In this document: positions 54,258 through 63,221 of the stretch, piece after piece | How positions within the stretch are numbered: position 1 is the stretch's first letter | Layout of the letters: every line of letters starts with the position of its first letter | Source: Bacteroides sp. GM023 | Lineage (GTDB): Bacteria; Bacteroidota; Bacteroidia; Bacteroidales; Bacteroidaceae | Direction of reading: 5' to 3' | Length of the DNA: 64,000 nt | Assembly: GCF_014750685.1 (NCBI RefSeq) | Contig: NZ_JAAXGE010000007.1 | Span: forward strand, 372,001-436,000 | The notes under the pieces: generated by a model | What the model was told of the DNA's origin: nothing | Databases searched by the model: none | What the model saw: only the letters and a program-made list of their open reading frames with translations | Translations under genes and position numbers: made by a program

Positions 54258-54914
54258 ATGATAAAACTAGAAGGAATAACGAAGAGTTTCGGTTCATTGC
54301 AGGTGCTGAAAGGGATTGACCTGGAAATCAACAAAGGAGAAATTGTCAGTATCGTAGGCCCGAGTGGGGCAGGTAAAACTACCCTGTTACAGATAATGGG
54401 TACTTTGGACGAGCCGGATGCAGGAACGGTGCAGATTGACGGAACGGTAGTCAGCAAGATGAAGGAGAAAGAACTGTCTGCTTTTCGTAATAAAAATATA
54501 GGTTTCGTATTCCAGTTCCATCAACTTCTGCCGGAGTTTACGGCATTGGAGAATGTGATGATTCCTGCATTTATTGCGGGCGTATCTTCAAAAGAGGCAA
54601 ATGAACGTGCAGTGAAGATACTGGAGTTTATGGGGCTTGCCGACCGTGCTTCTCATAAGCCCAATGAACTGTCGGGCGGAGAGAAACAACGGGTAGCGGT
54701 AGCACGTGCTTTAATCAATGACCCAGCTGTTATTTTGGCCGATGAACCATCCGGAAGTCTCGATACACATAATAAAGAAGATTTACATCAACTGTTCTTT
54801 GACCTAAGGGACAGACTGGGGCAGACATTCGTCATTGTCACCCATGACGAGGGACTTGCCAAAATCACCGACCGGACAGTGCACATGGTGGATGGCATGA
54901 TTAAAAAAGATTAA
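54258..54914 (+). CDS. lolD: LolD-type ABC transporter ATP-binding protein
   Basis: A 218-residue ATPase of the MacB/LolD family. Walker A is [13 protein letters not shown], the signature [15 protein letters not shown], Walker [12 protein letters not shown], and [11 protein letters not shown] carries the switch His. Q-loop [18 protein letters not shown] is typical of LolD, which powers release of lipoproteins from the inner membrane. No permease (LolC/E) is adjacent. It is the last gene of the antiporter-tcdA-lolD run. Confidence 0.85.
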   Translation: MIKLEGITKSFGSLQVLKGIDLEINKGEIVSIVGPSGAGKTTLLQIMGTLDEPDAGTVQIDGTVVSKMKEKELSAFRNKNIGFVFQFHQLLPEFTALENVMIPAFIAGVSSKEANERAVKILEFMGLADRASHKPNELSGGEKQRVAVARALINDPAVILADEPSGSLDTHNKEDLHQLFFDLRDRLGQTFVIVTHDEGLAKITDRTVHMVDGMIKKD

Positions 54915-54945
54915 TTAAGAAACCTAACTTCTAAAAATGGATACC

Positions 54946-54980
54946 AAAAAGGTAGAGGCTTGCGTGGTTTCTACCTTTTT
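54946..54980 (+). terminator. Terminator after lolD
   Basis: AAAAAGGTAGA (54946-54956) pairs with TCTACCTTTTT (54970-54980), leaving a T-run at the 3' side. It lies 32 bases after the lolD stop. Confidence 0.85.
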
Positions 54981-54984
54981 GCTA

Positions 54985-55094
54985 TATATTTGTAGTCGCT
55001 TCTCTACGGAAGTCTGTGAAGATGATAGTAGAGTGTTTGTTTTGTTTGTGTGTGATGCATTCTTGTCTGGTGTGATAGGAATGCATCTTTTTTT
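54985..55094 (+). ncRNA. Candidate small RNA with its own promoter and terminator
   Basis: TATATTTG (54985-54992) fits the -7 box. From about 54999 the sequence can form CTCTAC/GTAGAG (55002-55007 with 55028-55033) and ends in a terminator, GATGCATTC (55054-55062) with GAATGCATC (55079-55087), followed by seven T. The predicted RNA is about 95 bases. It sits between a terminated gene and a convergent gene whose last codons it overlaps by 2 bases. No open frame or -33 box supports or excludes it. Confidence 0.35.
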
Positions 55095-56010
55095 ATAAAT
55101 CACAACAAACGTATGGCTCCAACCTTTCAAAGTCATCAGGAGTAAACTCCTCATAGAGCGATAACTGTTTCAGGCTGTTTATGCTTCCCTTCTTTTTCCG
55201 GTACTCTACGATTACTTTCGCTTGATAGAAGTTAATATACGGGTGATACATCATTCGTTCCAAACTGGCTTTATTTAAGTTAATACGATGTATCTGACCG
55301 GCATCAATAGAAAACCAGGGACGGAGCTTCTCTACCTTTAGCTGAATCTCCTGTAATTGCTCTATCCGGCAAAAAGCTCCTAACCGCTTGCGGTAATTCA
55401 CAATCTTTCGGGCAATACCGCTACCGATTCCGGGAATCTTCTTGAGTTCGGTGGTGTCTGCTAAATTAAGATTAATCACAGTACCGGGTTGGTATTTGAA
55501 TATCGTATCCCGTTGTACGCTTTGTGCAGTCAATAACTGTACTGTATCTTTTGATTGGAGATTCTCCGTAATCTGAATATAAGGAAGGAGAGTCTGGTAT
55601 TGTTCTTCCTTCAATCCATATATCTTTCGAAAGTCTTCCGGGTGGCGGAATCGTCCTTGCTTTCTTCGGTAATGCAGAATATTCTTAGCCATCCATGGCG
55701 GTAATCCGAGAGACAGGAAAGTCATGGAATCAGCAGTATTCGGGTCGAAGACAGTCAGTTTAATTTTCTTTTCAGGAAACGGCTGAAAGGAATTGCCGGC
55801 AGATTTCCGATGAGGCTCGGTCTTTTTGAGGGACGCGATAAACTCGTTGTATTCTTTTTCGAACTTCTCCTGTTCTGTGGCATCCACTTCTTTAGGATGC
55901 TCGAAAAGCGGGAATAGCAGGGGAATAGAGAATACCCCTAAAATAAGAACGACAAGGACGATAATGCCTTGTCGTTCAGTTTTAGTGAAATAAAAGAAGT
56001 CTTTCCACAT
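55093..56010 (-). CDS. Helix-hairpin-helix (ComEA-like) protein
   Basis: A 305-residue protein with one N-terminal membrane helix (GIIVLVVLILGVFSIPLLFPLF) and then several helix-hairpin-helix units: PNTADSMTFLSLGLPPWMAKNI, LADTTELKKIPGIGSGIARKIV and LNKASLERMMYHPYINFYQAKVI. HhH motifs bind DNA backbone without sequence specificity, and ComEA-like proteins act in DNA uptake, but membrane-anchored multi-HhH proteins of Bacteroides have no established role. The stop overlaps the T-run of the terminator from the other strand. The next gene upstream, the symporter, ends at the same base as this gene's start, so the two are co-transcribed. Confidence 0.85.
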   Translation of the reverse strand: MWKDFFYFTKTERQGIIVLVVLILGVFSIPLLFPLFEHPKEVDATEQEKFEKEYNEFIASLKKTEPHRKSAGNSFQPFPEKKIKLTVFDPNTADSMTFLSLGLPPWMAKNILHYRRKQGRFRHPEDFRKIYGLKEEQYQTLLPYIQITENLQSKDTVQLLTAQSVQRDTIFKYQPGTVINLNLADTTELKKIPGIGSGIARKIVNYRKRLGAFCRIEQLQEIQLKVEKLRPWFSIDAGQIHRINLNKASLERMMYHPYINFYQAKVIVEYRKKKGSINSLKQLSLYEEFTPDDFERLEPYVCCDL

Positions 56011-57380
56011 TATAGTTTGATGAATCCCAGTTCATTGATAAATATCAATGTGATGGCGATTGGTGCAATATACTTTAATATAAAGATGATGAGTTTGTAT
56101 ACAGGGACTTTTAATGAACCGTCATTGGTAATTTCTGACCACACCACCTTCTTGTCGAGATACCATCCTGTGAAGAGGGAAATGCACAATCCGCCAAGTG
56201 GTAACATGATTTTAGCTGTTACGAAGTCGAACAGGTCGAACATTCCCAAACCAAAGACGGTGAATCCTTTTGTTACCCCTAACGATAACGAACAGATTAT
56301 CCCGAAGAATATACATCCGCCGGTAACCAGTCTTGCCGCTTTCCCACGAGAGAACTTAAATTCTTCGTGCAAATAAGCCGTCACTACTTCGTGCAGGGAA
56401 ATGGTAGAAGTCAATGCCGCCATAGCCAGCAATGTATAGAACATCACAGAAAATATGTATGCTAACACGGGTGCTCCACTAAATGCCTGCTGAAATACAT
56501 TAGGCAGTGTGATGAAGATAAGGCTAGGGCCGGCTCCTGGCTGAATACCTACGGAGAAAGCTGCCGGGAAAATGATAAATCCCGCCAATATCGCCACAAA
56601 GGTATCAATGATACCTACGCTAAAAGCAGTTTTAGTCAGATTAGTCTCTTTACTGAAATAGGAAGCGTATGTACAGAGACAACCCATCCCCAAGCTGAGA
56701 GAGAAGAAGGCTTGTCCCATAGCACTCAGAAATACATTCCCGTCCACCTTGCTAAAGTCCGGTTTCAGCAAGAACTCAATACCTGCCCCGGCTCCCGGTA
56801 GCGTAACCGAGCAGACTACCAATATGAGGATAATAATAAATAAGGTAGGCATCATAATCTTGGAAGATTTCTCAATCCCTTTTTCTACTCCTTTTACGAT
56901 AATGAAGTGAGTAATCAGCAAGAAGGCTACCAGCCATACAACCGGGCGCCACGGGCTACTGGAAAACTCCTGGAAAGAAGTAATGAACTCACCGGAAGTT
57001 TTTCCGGCGAAGCCATTGGACGCTGCTTCAAATATATATTCAAGTGTCCATCCTGCCACCACAGAGTAGTAGCTAAGTATCAGGAATCCGGCTAATACTC
57101 CCATCCGACCTACCCAACGCCAGTGTGTGCCAGGAGCCAGTTTTTGATAAGCTCCTGCGGTATTTGCTCTCGAGCGACGTCCTATCAGAAACTCAGCAAT
57201 CATAATAGGAAGTCCCAAAAGGAGTATACAGCCTAAATAAATCAATATAAAAGCTGCGCCTCCATGATTTCCTGTTTCATAAGGAAATCTCCATATGTTA
57301 CCCAATCCTACTGCCGAGCCGGCGGAAGCAAGTATTACGCCTAGCTTACTGCCGAAGTTCGCTCTGTCATTTTTCGCCAT
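56010..57380 (-). CDS. Neurotransmitter:sodium symporter family transporter
   Basis: A 456-residue integral membrane protein with about 11-12 helices. It opens with the family motif ASAGSAVGLGNIWRFPYETGNHG, and other blocks are SLSLGMGCLCTYASYF and AALTSTISLHEVVTAYL. Bacterial members import amino acids with sodium; the substrate here is unknown. It overlaps the helix-hairpin-helix gene by one base. Confidence 0.93.
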   Translation of the reverse strand: MAKNDRANFGSKLGVILASAGSAVGLGNIWRFPYETGNHGGAAFILIYLGCILLLGLPIMIAEFLIGRRSRANTAGAYQKLAPGTHWRWVGRMGVLAGFLILSYYSVVAGWTLEYIFEAASNGFAGKTSGEFITSFQEFSSSPWRPVVWLVAFLLITHFIIVKGVEKGIEKSSKIMMPTLFIIILILVVCSVTLPGAGAGIEFLLKPDFSKVDGNVFLSAMGQAFFSLSLGMGCLCTYASYFSKETNLTKTAFSVGIIDTFVAILAGFIIFPAAFSVGIQPGAGPSLIFITLPNVFQQAFSGAPVLAYIFSVMFYTLLAMAALTSTISLHEVVTAYLHEEFKFSRGKAARLVTGGCIFFGIICSLSLGVTKGFTVFGLGMFDLFDFVTAKIMLPLGGLCISLFTGWYLDKKVVWSEITNDGSLKVPVYKLIIFILKYIAPIAITLIFINELGFIKL

Positions 57381-57428
57381 AAATCTTGTTTTGTCTTACA
57401 AATCGTTATAAATTCATGTATTAAAGTG

Positions 57429-57456
57429 CAAATATAGAAAATGATACTTATATTTG
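57429..57456. promoter_or_regulatory. Divergent -7 boxes for symporter and VanZ-like gene
   Basis: CAAATATA (57429-57436) is TATATTTG on the minus strand, for the symporter gene. TATATTTG on the plus strand at 57449-57456 serves the VanZ-like gene. Both fit TAnnTTTG and lie back to back. Confidence 0.6.
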
Positions 57457-57482
57457 CGCCGAATCTGTAATTTTATTTAGAT

Positions 57483-57872
57483 ATGCTATCTTATATTAAG
57501 AAATATCCTGTATCGCTTTTTATAATACTGACTGTGATTTACCTGTCGTTCTTTAAACCGCCTAAAACGGATTTGAATGAAATTCCAAACATAGATAAAC
57601 TAGTCCATATTTGTATGTATTTCGGTATGTCGGGAATGTTATGGCTGGAGTTTTTGCGGGCACACCGCCGGGATAATGCGCCGATGTGGCACGCCTGGGT
57701 AGGTGCATTCATTTGCCCTGTTCTTTTCAGTGGTTGTGTGGAACTGATGCAGGAATACTGCACGAGTTATCGTGGTGGAGATTGGCTGGATTTCGCAGCT
57801 AATTCCACCGGGGCGATTTTGGCAAGTTTAGTAGCCTACTATGTGGTGAGACCGAGAATGATAAAAAAATAG
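57483..57872 (+). CDS. VanZ-like membrane protein
   Basis: A 129-residue protein with about four membrane helices (VSLFIILTVIYLSFF, LVHICMYFGMSGMLWLEF, VGAFICPVLFSGCVELMQEY, GAILASLVAYYVV). NIDKLVHICMYFGMSGML and LMQEYCTSYRGGDWLDFAANSTGA are the VanZ-like pattern. The family is named after a teicoplanin-resistance accessory protein but is widespread, and its role is unclear. Confidence 0.85.
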   Translation: MLSYIKKYPVSLFIILTVIYLSFFKPPKTDLNEIPNIDKLVHICMYFGMSGMLWLEFLRAHRRDNAPMWHAWVGAFICPVLFSGCVELMQEYCTSYRGGDWLDFAANSTGAILASLVAYYVVRPRMIKK

Positions 57873-57875
57873 TGT

Positions 57876-59174
57876 TTATAAGCGTTCTACTGTTGAACTT
57901 AGCTTGATACCGTTAGAACCTTTGATGAGAATGGTATATCCTTTCGGTTTGTTTGCTTCCAGCTCTTTGATGACTTCCTGCACATTGGCATAAGTCTTGA
58001 AAGAGTGTTGTGCGGCTGCGAACTGTTCTCCTACGAGCCATACTTTCTCAAAATCGCTTTCTTTGATATAATCTGCAATCTTCTGATGCTCAACGGCACT
58101 TTCAGCACCCAGTTCCCTCATGTCTCCCAATATAAGCATCTTATGAGGAACTGTCATGTTGCGGAAGTTTTGCAGGGCAGCCATCATACTGGTCGGATTT
58201 GCATTATATGCGTCGATAATCAACGTGTTATCATCCGTCTTTTTGAGCTGGGAACGGTTGTTTTGCGGCGTATATTCCGCTAAAGCTTCATCAATCAATT
58301 TTGCTTCTACTCCGAAGAAACGTCCGATAGTAATGGCAGCCAAAGCGTTCGGGAAATTATATTCGCCGATAAGCTGCGTGCGGACTTGATGAATATCCCC
58401 GTCTTTGCCCGCTTTCCATTCGAAAGCAAGATAAGGGGAATTATCCGTGATGTGTCCGTTGACATACAAATCGTCCTGCGTACCATAAGAAACCAGGTTC
58501 AATCCACCAGCTATATTCATTAAATACGAATTGTCGTGATGGATGAAAACGGTAGATTCTTCTTTCTTACGGAGAAAGTCATACAATTCTCCTTTCGTCT
58601 TGATAACTCCCTCGAAAGAGCCGAATCCTTCCAGGTGAGCTTTGCCCACATTGGTGATAATACCATAATCAGGTTCGGCTATTTCACTAAGGAACTTGAT
58701 TTCTCCCTGATGATTGGCTCCCATTTCAATGACGGCGAGGTCATGTTCCGGTTTCAGCCGGAGCAAAGTCGTGGGTACGCCTATGTGATTGTTGAGATTA
58801 CCTAATGTATAAAGAACATAGTGAGCTTTGCAAAGAACCGAGGAAATTAATTCTTTGGTAGTCGTTTTCCCGTTTGTTCCGGTGATACCAATCACACGTG
58901 TACCGAGTTGGCGGCGATGGTAGTTGGCAAGTTGTTGCATGGTTTGCAGACAGTCGTCTACAAGTATATATCGCCGGTCGCCTTCTACGGCATATTCAGC
59001 TTCATCGACAATGGCGTATGCACACCCTGAATCCAACGCTAACTTGGCAAATGCATTACCGTTGAACGACTCGCCTTTCAAGGCGATAAACAAAGAACCG
59101 TCCGGGCAGTTCCGGCTATCAGTAGTGACTGATTGGCACTCCTGAAAAATTTGGTAAAGAGCAGCAAGTTTCAT
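57876..59174 (-). CDS. murF: UDP-N-acetylmuramoyl-tripeptide--D-alanyl-D-alanine ligase
   Basis: A 432-residue Mur ligase that adds D-Ala-D-Ala to the UDP-MurNAc-tripeptide in the cytoplasm, the last cytoplasmic ligation of peptidoglycan synthesis. The ATP site is GITGTNGKTTTKEL. Other family blocks are LNNHIGVPTTLLRL, AVIEMGANHQGEI and LIIDAYNANPTSM. Length is normal. It is not in a dcw-type cluster here; the neighbours are a divergent VanZ-like gene and a histidine kinase gene in the same direction. Confidence 0.96.
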   Translation of the reverse strand: MKLAALYQIFQECQSVTTDSRNCPDGSLFIALKGESFNGNAFAKLALDSGCAYAIVDEAEYAVEGDRRYILVDDCLQTMQQLANYHRRQLGTRVIGITGTNGKTTTKELISSVLCKAHYVLYTLGNLNNHIGVPTTLLRLKPEHDLAVIEMGANHQGEIKFLSEIAEPDYGIITNVGKAHLEGFGSFEGVIKTKGELYDFLRKKEESTVFIHHDNSYLMNIAGGLNLVSYGTQDDLYVNGHITDNSPYLAFEWKAGKDGDIHQVRTQLIGEYNFPNALAAITIGRFFGVEAKLIDEALAEYTPQNNRSQLKKTDDNTLIIDAYNANPTSMMAALQNFRNMTVPHKMLILGDMRELGAESAVEHQKIADYIKESDFEKVWLVGEQFAAAQHSFKTYANVQEVIKELEANKPKGYTILIKGSNGIKLSSTVERL

Positions 59175-59200
59175 AACCTGAACTTTAATTTAAAACGCTG

Positions 59201-59208
59201 CAAAGATA
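59201..59208 (-). promoter_or_regulatory. Candidate -7 box of murF
   Basis: CAAAGATA on the plus strand is TATCTTTG on the minus strand, a full TAnnTTTG match 27 bases before the murF start. Confidence 0.6.
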
Positions 59209-59251
59209 GGCTATTCTTTCGGATTTGGCAGGAGTTCGGGCAGTTTTTTAC

Positions 59252-61267
59252 TTAGACATGAACCAAAGGTAAAGTCAGTACCATCCGGCATCCACCGGTG
59301 TACGAAGCGTCTATTCGCAGACTACCACCTAACTTTTCTACAATCCCCCGGCTGATGGGAAGTCCGAGCCCGGTTCCCTGTGTGAAAGAGTTCGCTTTGT
59401 AGAAACGGGAGAATACCACATCCTGCTGTTCTTCCGGGATACCGATTCCCGTGTCGGTCACAGTGATTTCCAGCTTCTTTTCTGCTTCCAATACAGAATA
59501 AGCAATGCGGATACTGCCGCTAGTTGTGAATTTGGCAGCATTATGTGCCAGGTTATTCAGGGCTTGTGAAACACGTTGTGGATTACTAGAGATAAACAAA
59601 TACTCTCTTTCCGGTTCGAGTAGCACTTCTACACCCGGCTGCCTGTTGTCTTTGGCTACTTCGTATGCAAGCTGACAGACCGTATTTATATCCGTCTCAG
59701 TATTTACAGGAAGCTCGTCATATTGGTCTAACTCGGATAAGGTAAGTACATCAGTGACCAGTCGAAGCAAGTCGTTACTGTTACTCTTGATGATATTGAC
59801 AAACTCTTGGGTTTCCGGACTGTTACTGTAATGGTCACTCAAAACCTGCGAGAAACCTATAATAGAATTGAGCGGCGTGCGGATTTCGTGTGTCATACTT
59901 TGAATGAATGTCGTTTTCATCCGACTGTTGGCTTCTGCTATATCCCTGGCTTTGCGCAATTCTTCCCGTGAAACCGTTAATTCTTCGTTACTGGTCTTCA
60001 GTTCCGCTTCCGAAACTTTCAACTTACGGTTCAGGAAGTTCTCCCTGTACAGGAACATGAATACAATACCCAGTACAATAATCAATGAGATAATTAGCGT
60101 TGTTTTATTATGTATCTCTTTTTCCTGTGCCTGAAGCATAAGCTCCTTCTTTTCAGAATTGAGCTTCTCCACATTGAGTAAAGTGGCGAACTCGCTGCTA
60201 GCCATTTGCTCATTGGTTATTTTCAATGAATCTTCGGCCTTGATATACATTTGCAGGTATTTGGCAGCCTGGCTCATGTTGCCCATGTCGCTGTATATTT
60301 CTCCTTTTGTGCGGTAGTGGCTGCTGTTAAGCGCGCTTTCGCTAAGGCGTTGTTCCTCCATTTCCTGCCTGTCGGCGGCTTCCAGAGCTTTCTGATACTG
60401 TTTGGTCTGCTTGTAGTAAAGGCATTCCATGTTGTAGAGCCGTTTCTTGATAGATTCCAGTCTCTTGTCCTGGTCAAACTCCTGTTTACATTCCTCTAGT
60501 ATATTCTCGGCAGCCGGGAAATTTTCGAATTTGCTATAATAGTTGATATACTCCAGCTTCGCAGTAATCTTTTGAATAGGAGAGTTGGCGGTTTCGATGG
60601 ATTTCTCCAGCGCTTTCAATGCTTCTTTGGGCTTATCCTGATTGATATAGTAATTGGCTATTTGAGTATAAGTTTGAGAAATATTATAGTTCTCGAGCTT
60701 ATATTTCTCGGTCAGTTCGATTTCTTTCAGACGCCATTCGCAGGCCATGCCATCCAGTCTTTTGACGGTGTAGATTTGAGACATGATGTTATAGCAACGG
60801 GACAGACCTGTCTTGTCGTCCTCATCCTGCGCTTCTTTCAGCATTTTTTGTGCTTCGTAGAATGCCAGGTTGGGTCTGCCTGTTTTCAGATAGTAGGTGA
60901 TGAGCCTGTTGGCCCACGCGAAATAATAATATTTGGGTTGGTGGGTAGCCCGGGCGAAATTCTTCACCTTGTCGGTGTAGAAGATAACACTGTCTTCCTG
61001 CGTCCCCTGGAAATAATAATAGTCCAATTGGGTAGCAATGGCTACTGCCTGCATGCGTGTGTCATGCTGTTCGGCAGCCATATTGAACAAGGTGTCAGAC
61101 ATGCCGAGCACAACTGGTTCTAACAAGTATTCCTGGCAACGCTGATAATATTCATACAGAGTAGAATCAACGTTAAATGTTTCAGCCTCTTTTTGAGCTT
61201 TGGCAGAAGCTGTTAAGAACAAAAGGAAAAAAATAAATCCTACGCGAATGAGGGGTAATCGGCACAT
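59252..61267 (-). CDS. TPR-containing membrane sensor histidine kinase
   Basis: A 671-residue protein with a signal peptide (FIFFLLFLTASAKAQ) and a periplasmic domain of TPR-like helical repeats to about residue 370 (EALKALEKSIETANS, ALEAADRQEMEEQRLSES, AAKYLQMYIKAEDS). A membrane helix (TLIISLIIVLGIVFMFLY) and a coiled coil follow, then HisKA with SMTHEIRTPLNSIIGFSQ (phosphoacceptor His near 459) and a HATPase with NLAHNAAKFT and GTGLGLPISRGIVEKLGG. There is no receiver or DNA-binding domain, so a separate response regulator is needed and none is adjacent. The signal sensed is unknown. Confidence 0.92.
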   Translation of the reverse strand: MCRLPLIRVGFIFFLLFLTASAKAQKEAETFNVDSTLYEYYQRCQEYLLEPVVLGMSDTLFNMAAEQHDTRMQAVAIATQLDYYYFQGTQEDSVIFYTDKVKNFARATHQPKYYYFAWANRLITYYLKTGRPNLAFYEAQKMLKEAQDEDDKTGLSRCYNIMSQIYTVKRLDGMACEWRLKEIELTEKYKLENYNISQTYTQIANYYINQDKPKEALKALEKSIETANSPIQKITAKLEYINYYSKFENFPAAENILEECKQEFDQDKRLESIKKRLYNMECLYYKQTKQYQKALEAADRQEMEEQRLSESALNSSHYRTKGEIYSDMGNMSQAAKYLQMYIKAEDSLKITNEQMASSEFATLLNVEKLNSEKKELMLQAQEKEIHNKTTLIISLIIVLGIVFMFLYRENFLNRKLKVSEAELKTSNEELTVSREELRKARDIAEANSRMKTTFIQSMTHEIRTPLNSIIGFSQVLSDHYSNSPETQEFVNIIKSNSNDLLRLVTDVLTLSELDQYDELPVNTETDINTVCQLAYEVAKDNRQPGVEVLLEPEREYLFISSNPQRVSQALNNLAHNAAKFTTSGSIRIAYSVLEAEKKLEITVTDTGIGIPEEQQDVVFSRFYKANSFTQGTGLGLPISRGIVEKLGGSLRIDASYTGGCRMVLTLPLVHV

Positions 61268-61299
61268 GGTATGAATTTTTCGGTTTCTTCTATTGATTG

Positions 61300-61307
61300 C
61301 AAATATA
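61300..61307 (-). promoter_or_regulatory. Candidate -7 box of the histidine kinase gene
   Basis: CAAATATA on the plus strand is TATATTTG on the minus strand, a full TAnnTTTG match 33 bases before the kinase start. Confidence 0.55.
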
Positions 61308-61349
61308 CGTTTATTTATTATTTTTAGTGCAATACTTGCTTTTTTTATC

Positions 61350-61357
61350 TACATTTG
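61350..61357 (+). promoter_or_regulatory. Candidate -7 box of folP
   Basis: TACATTTG fits TAnnTTTG and lies 27 bases before the ATG at 61384, which excludes the earlier in-frame start at 61297. Confidence 0.6.
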
Positions 61358-61383
61358 TAGGCAATCTAAAAGGAATAGTATCA

Positions 61384-62250
61384 ATGATGAAACCTATATC
61401 TCCTATTTATATAAATGTAAAAGGGCGGTTGCTCGACCTCGCTACTCCGCAGGTGATGGGTATTTTGAATGTAACTCCCGATTCTTTTTATTCCGGCAGC
61501 CGGATGCAGACCGAAGAGGACATTGCAGCCCGTGCCCGGCAAATCATTGACGAAGGTGCTTCCATTATCGATATAGGGGCTTATTCTTCCCGTCCCAACG
61601 CTGAACATATCTCTGCTGAAGAAGAAATGCGCAGGCTTCGCACCGGACTGGAAATCCTGAACCGTAACCACCCGGACGCTATTATTTCCGTAGACACTTT
61701 CCGCGCCGATGTAGCGGAACAATGTGTGAAAGAATACGGAGTCGCCATCATCAATGACATAGCTGCCGGTGAGATGGACGACCGGATGTTCCGTACAGTA
61801 GCCGAACTGGGTGTGCCCTATATCATGATGCATATGCAGGGAACGCCGCAAAGTATGCAGAAAGAACCTCATTACGACAATCTGATAAAAGAAGTCTTTC
61901 TGTATTTCGCCTGCAAAGTGCAGCAACTCCGTGACTTGGGAGCAAAAGACATTATCCTCGACCCGGGCTTCGGCTTCGGCAAAACATTGGAGCATAATTA
62001 TGAACTGATGGCACACCTCGAAGAATTCAGTATTTTCGAGCTTCCGGTATTGGTCGGAGTATCCCGGAAATCAATGGTTTATAAATTATTGGGCGGAACC
62101 CCACAAGATTCGCTGAACGGGACAACTATCCTGGATACTGTTGCGTTAATGAAAGGAGCGCATATTCTCCGGGTACATGATGTACGCGAAGCAGTAGAAG
62201 CCGTCCGAATCACGGAAAAGATAAAAAAAGAAAGTTCATATAGCAAATAA
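61384..62250 (+). CDS. folP: Dihydropteroate synthase
   Basis: A 288-residue enzyme joining p-aminobenzoate to the pterin diphosphate in folate synthesis, the target of sulfonamides. The start at 61384 is chosen because it lies after the promoter box. Signature blocks are GILNVTPDSFYSGSR, IDIGAYSSRP, ISVDTF, IINDIAAGEMD, ILDPGFGFGKTLEHN and VGVSRKSMVYKLLG. Length is normal. It precedes the diadenylate cyclase by 11 bases. Confidence 0.97.
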   Translation: MMKPISPIYINVKGRLLDLATPQVMGILNVTPDSFYSGSRMQTEEDIAARARQIIDEGASIIDIGAYSSRPNAEHISAEEEMRRLRTGLEILNRNHPDAIISVDTFRADVAEQCVKEYGVAIINDIAAGEMDDRMFRTVAELGVPYIMMHMQGTPQSMQKEPHYDNLIKEVFLYFACKVQQLRDLGAKDIILDPGFGFGKTLEHNYELMAHLEEFSIFELPVLVGVSRKSMVYKLLGGTPQDSLNGTTILDTVALMKGAHILRVHDVREAVEAVRITEKIKKESSYSK

Positions 62251-62261
62251 AAGAAGATAGC

Positions 62262-63026
62262 ATGTTTTTTGAATTTGGCATAAAAGATTTTATTGATATT
62301 CTGCTGGTAGCTTTGCTGTTGTACTATACCTACAAACTGATGAAAGCGTCCGGCTCCATCAAGGTTTTCACCGGCATCCTTGTTTTTATCCTGATTTGGC
62401 TGGTAGTGACCCAGGTACTGGAAATGAAACTGCTCGGCTCTATCTTCGACACATTGATGAATGTGGGTGTGATAGCCTTGATTGTCCTTTTCCAGGACGA
62501 GATACGCCGTTTCTTATTAACTTTGGGTTCTCATCGCCATGTCAGCGCGTTAGCCCGTCTTTTCAACGGTTCGAAGAAAGAAGCTTTGAAGCACGACGAC
62601 ATTATGCCGGTAGTTATGGCTTGTTTGAGTATGGGTAAACAAAAAGTCGGTGCATTGATTGTCATTGAACATAATGTCCCTCTAGATGAAATCGTCCGTA
62701 CAGGTGAAGTTATCGACGCAGCAATTAACCAACGCTTGATTGAAAATATATTCTTCAAGAATAGTCCCTTGCATGACGGCGCGATGGTTATCAGTAAGAA
62801 ACGTATCAAAGCGGCCGGATGTATCCTTCCTGTATCCCATGACTTGAATATTCCCAAAGAATTAGGATTGCGTCACCGCGCAGCTATGGGAATCTCGCAG
62901 CAATCGGATGCCCATGCTATCATTGTCTCCGAAGAAACGGGTTCCATCTCCGTAGCCTATCGCGGACAGTTCTATCTCCGTCTGAATGCGGAAGAACTGG
63001 AAAGCCTGCTGACAAAAGAAAACTGA
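62262..63026 (+). CDS. dacA: Diadenylate cyclase (c-di-AMP synthase, CdaA type)
   Basis: A 254-residue protein with about three N-terminal membrane helices (FIDILLVALLLYYTYKLM, IKVFTGILVFILIWLVVTQVL, LMNVGVIALIVLFQ) followed by a DAC domain. The catalytic DGA is in LHDGAMVI and the ATP-binding RHR in LRHRAAMGIS. It makes c-di-AMP, a regulator of potassium and osmotic balance. No CdaR or GlmM gene is adjacent, unlike in Firmicutes. Confidence 0.93.
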   Translation: MFFEFGIKDFIDILLVALLLYYTYKLMKASGSIKVFTGILVFILIWLVVTQVLEMKLLGSIFDTLMNVGVIALIVLFQDEIRRFLLTLGSHRHVSALARLFNGSKKEALKHDDIMPVVMACLSMGKQKVGALIVIEHNVPLDEIVRTGEVIDAAINQRLIENIFFKNSPLHDGAMVISKKRIKAAGCILPVSHDLNIPKELGLRHRAAMGISQQSDAHAIIVSEETGSISVAYRGQFYLRLNAEELESLLTKEN

Positions 63027-63049
63027 TTTTAGCTATCATATAATAATGT

Positions 63050-63100
63050 TCAAAAGATGAGGGTCATAAAGTAACCATCATCTTTTGACCATTGCTTTTT
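63050..63100 (+). terminator. Terminator-like hairpin after dacA
   Basis: TCAAAAGATGA (63050-63060) pairs with TCATCTTTTGA (63078-63088). A T-run follows at 63095-63100, seven bases after the stem, so it is weaker than a classical terminator. Confidence 0.5.
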
Positions 63101-63178
63101 CTGCCTGTTTGAACCATTTTGCTTTATTTCCAACCCTTTTTGAACGATAATTATGCCCTCTCATTTAGGTGAATCGCC

Positions 63179-63186
63179 TACCTTTG
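63179..63186 (+). promoter_or_regulatory. Candidate -7 box of the GH35 gene
   Basis: TACCTTTG fits TAnnTTTG about 36 bases before the ATG at 63222. A -33 TTTG at the right distance was not found. Confidence 0.5.
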
Positions 63187-63221
63187 CCGTATACTATTAA
63201 AATTCTATTTTTGAATAAACC

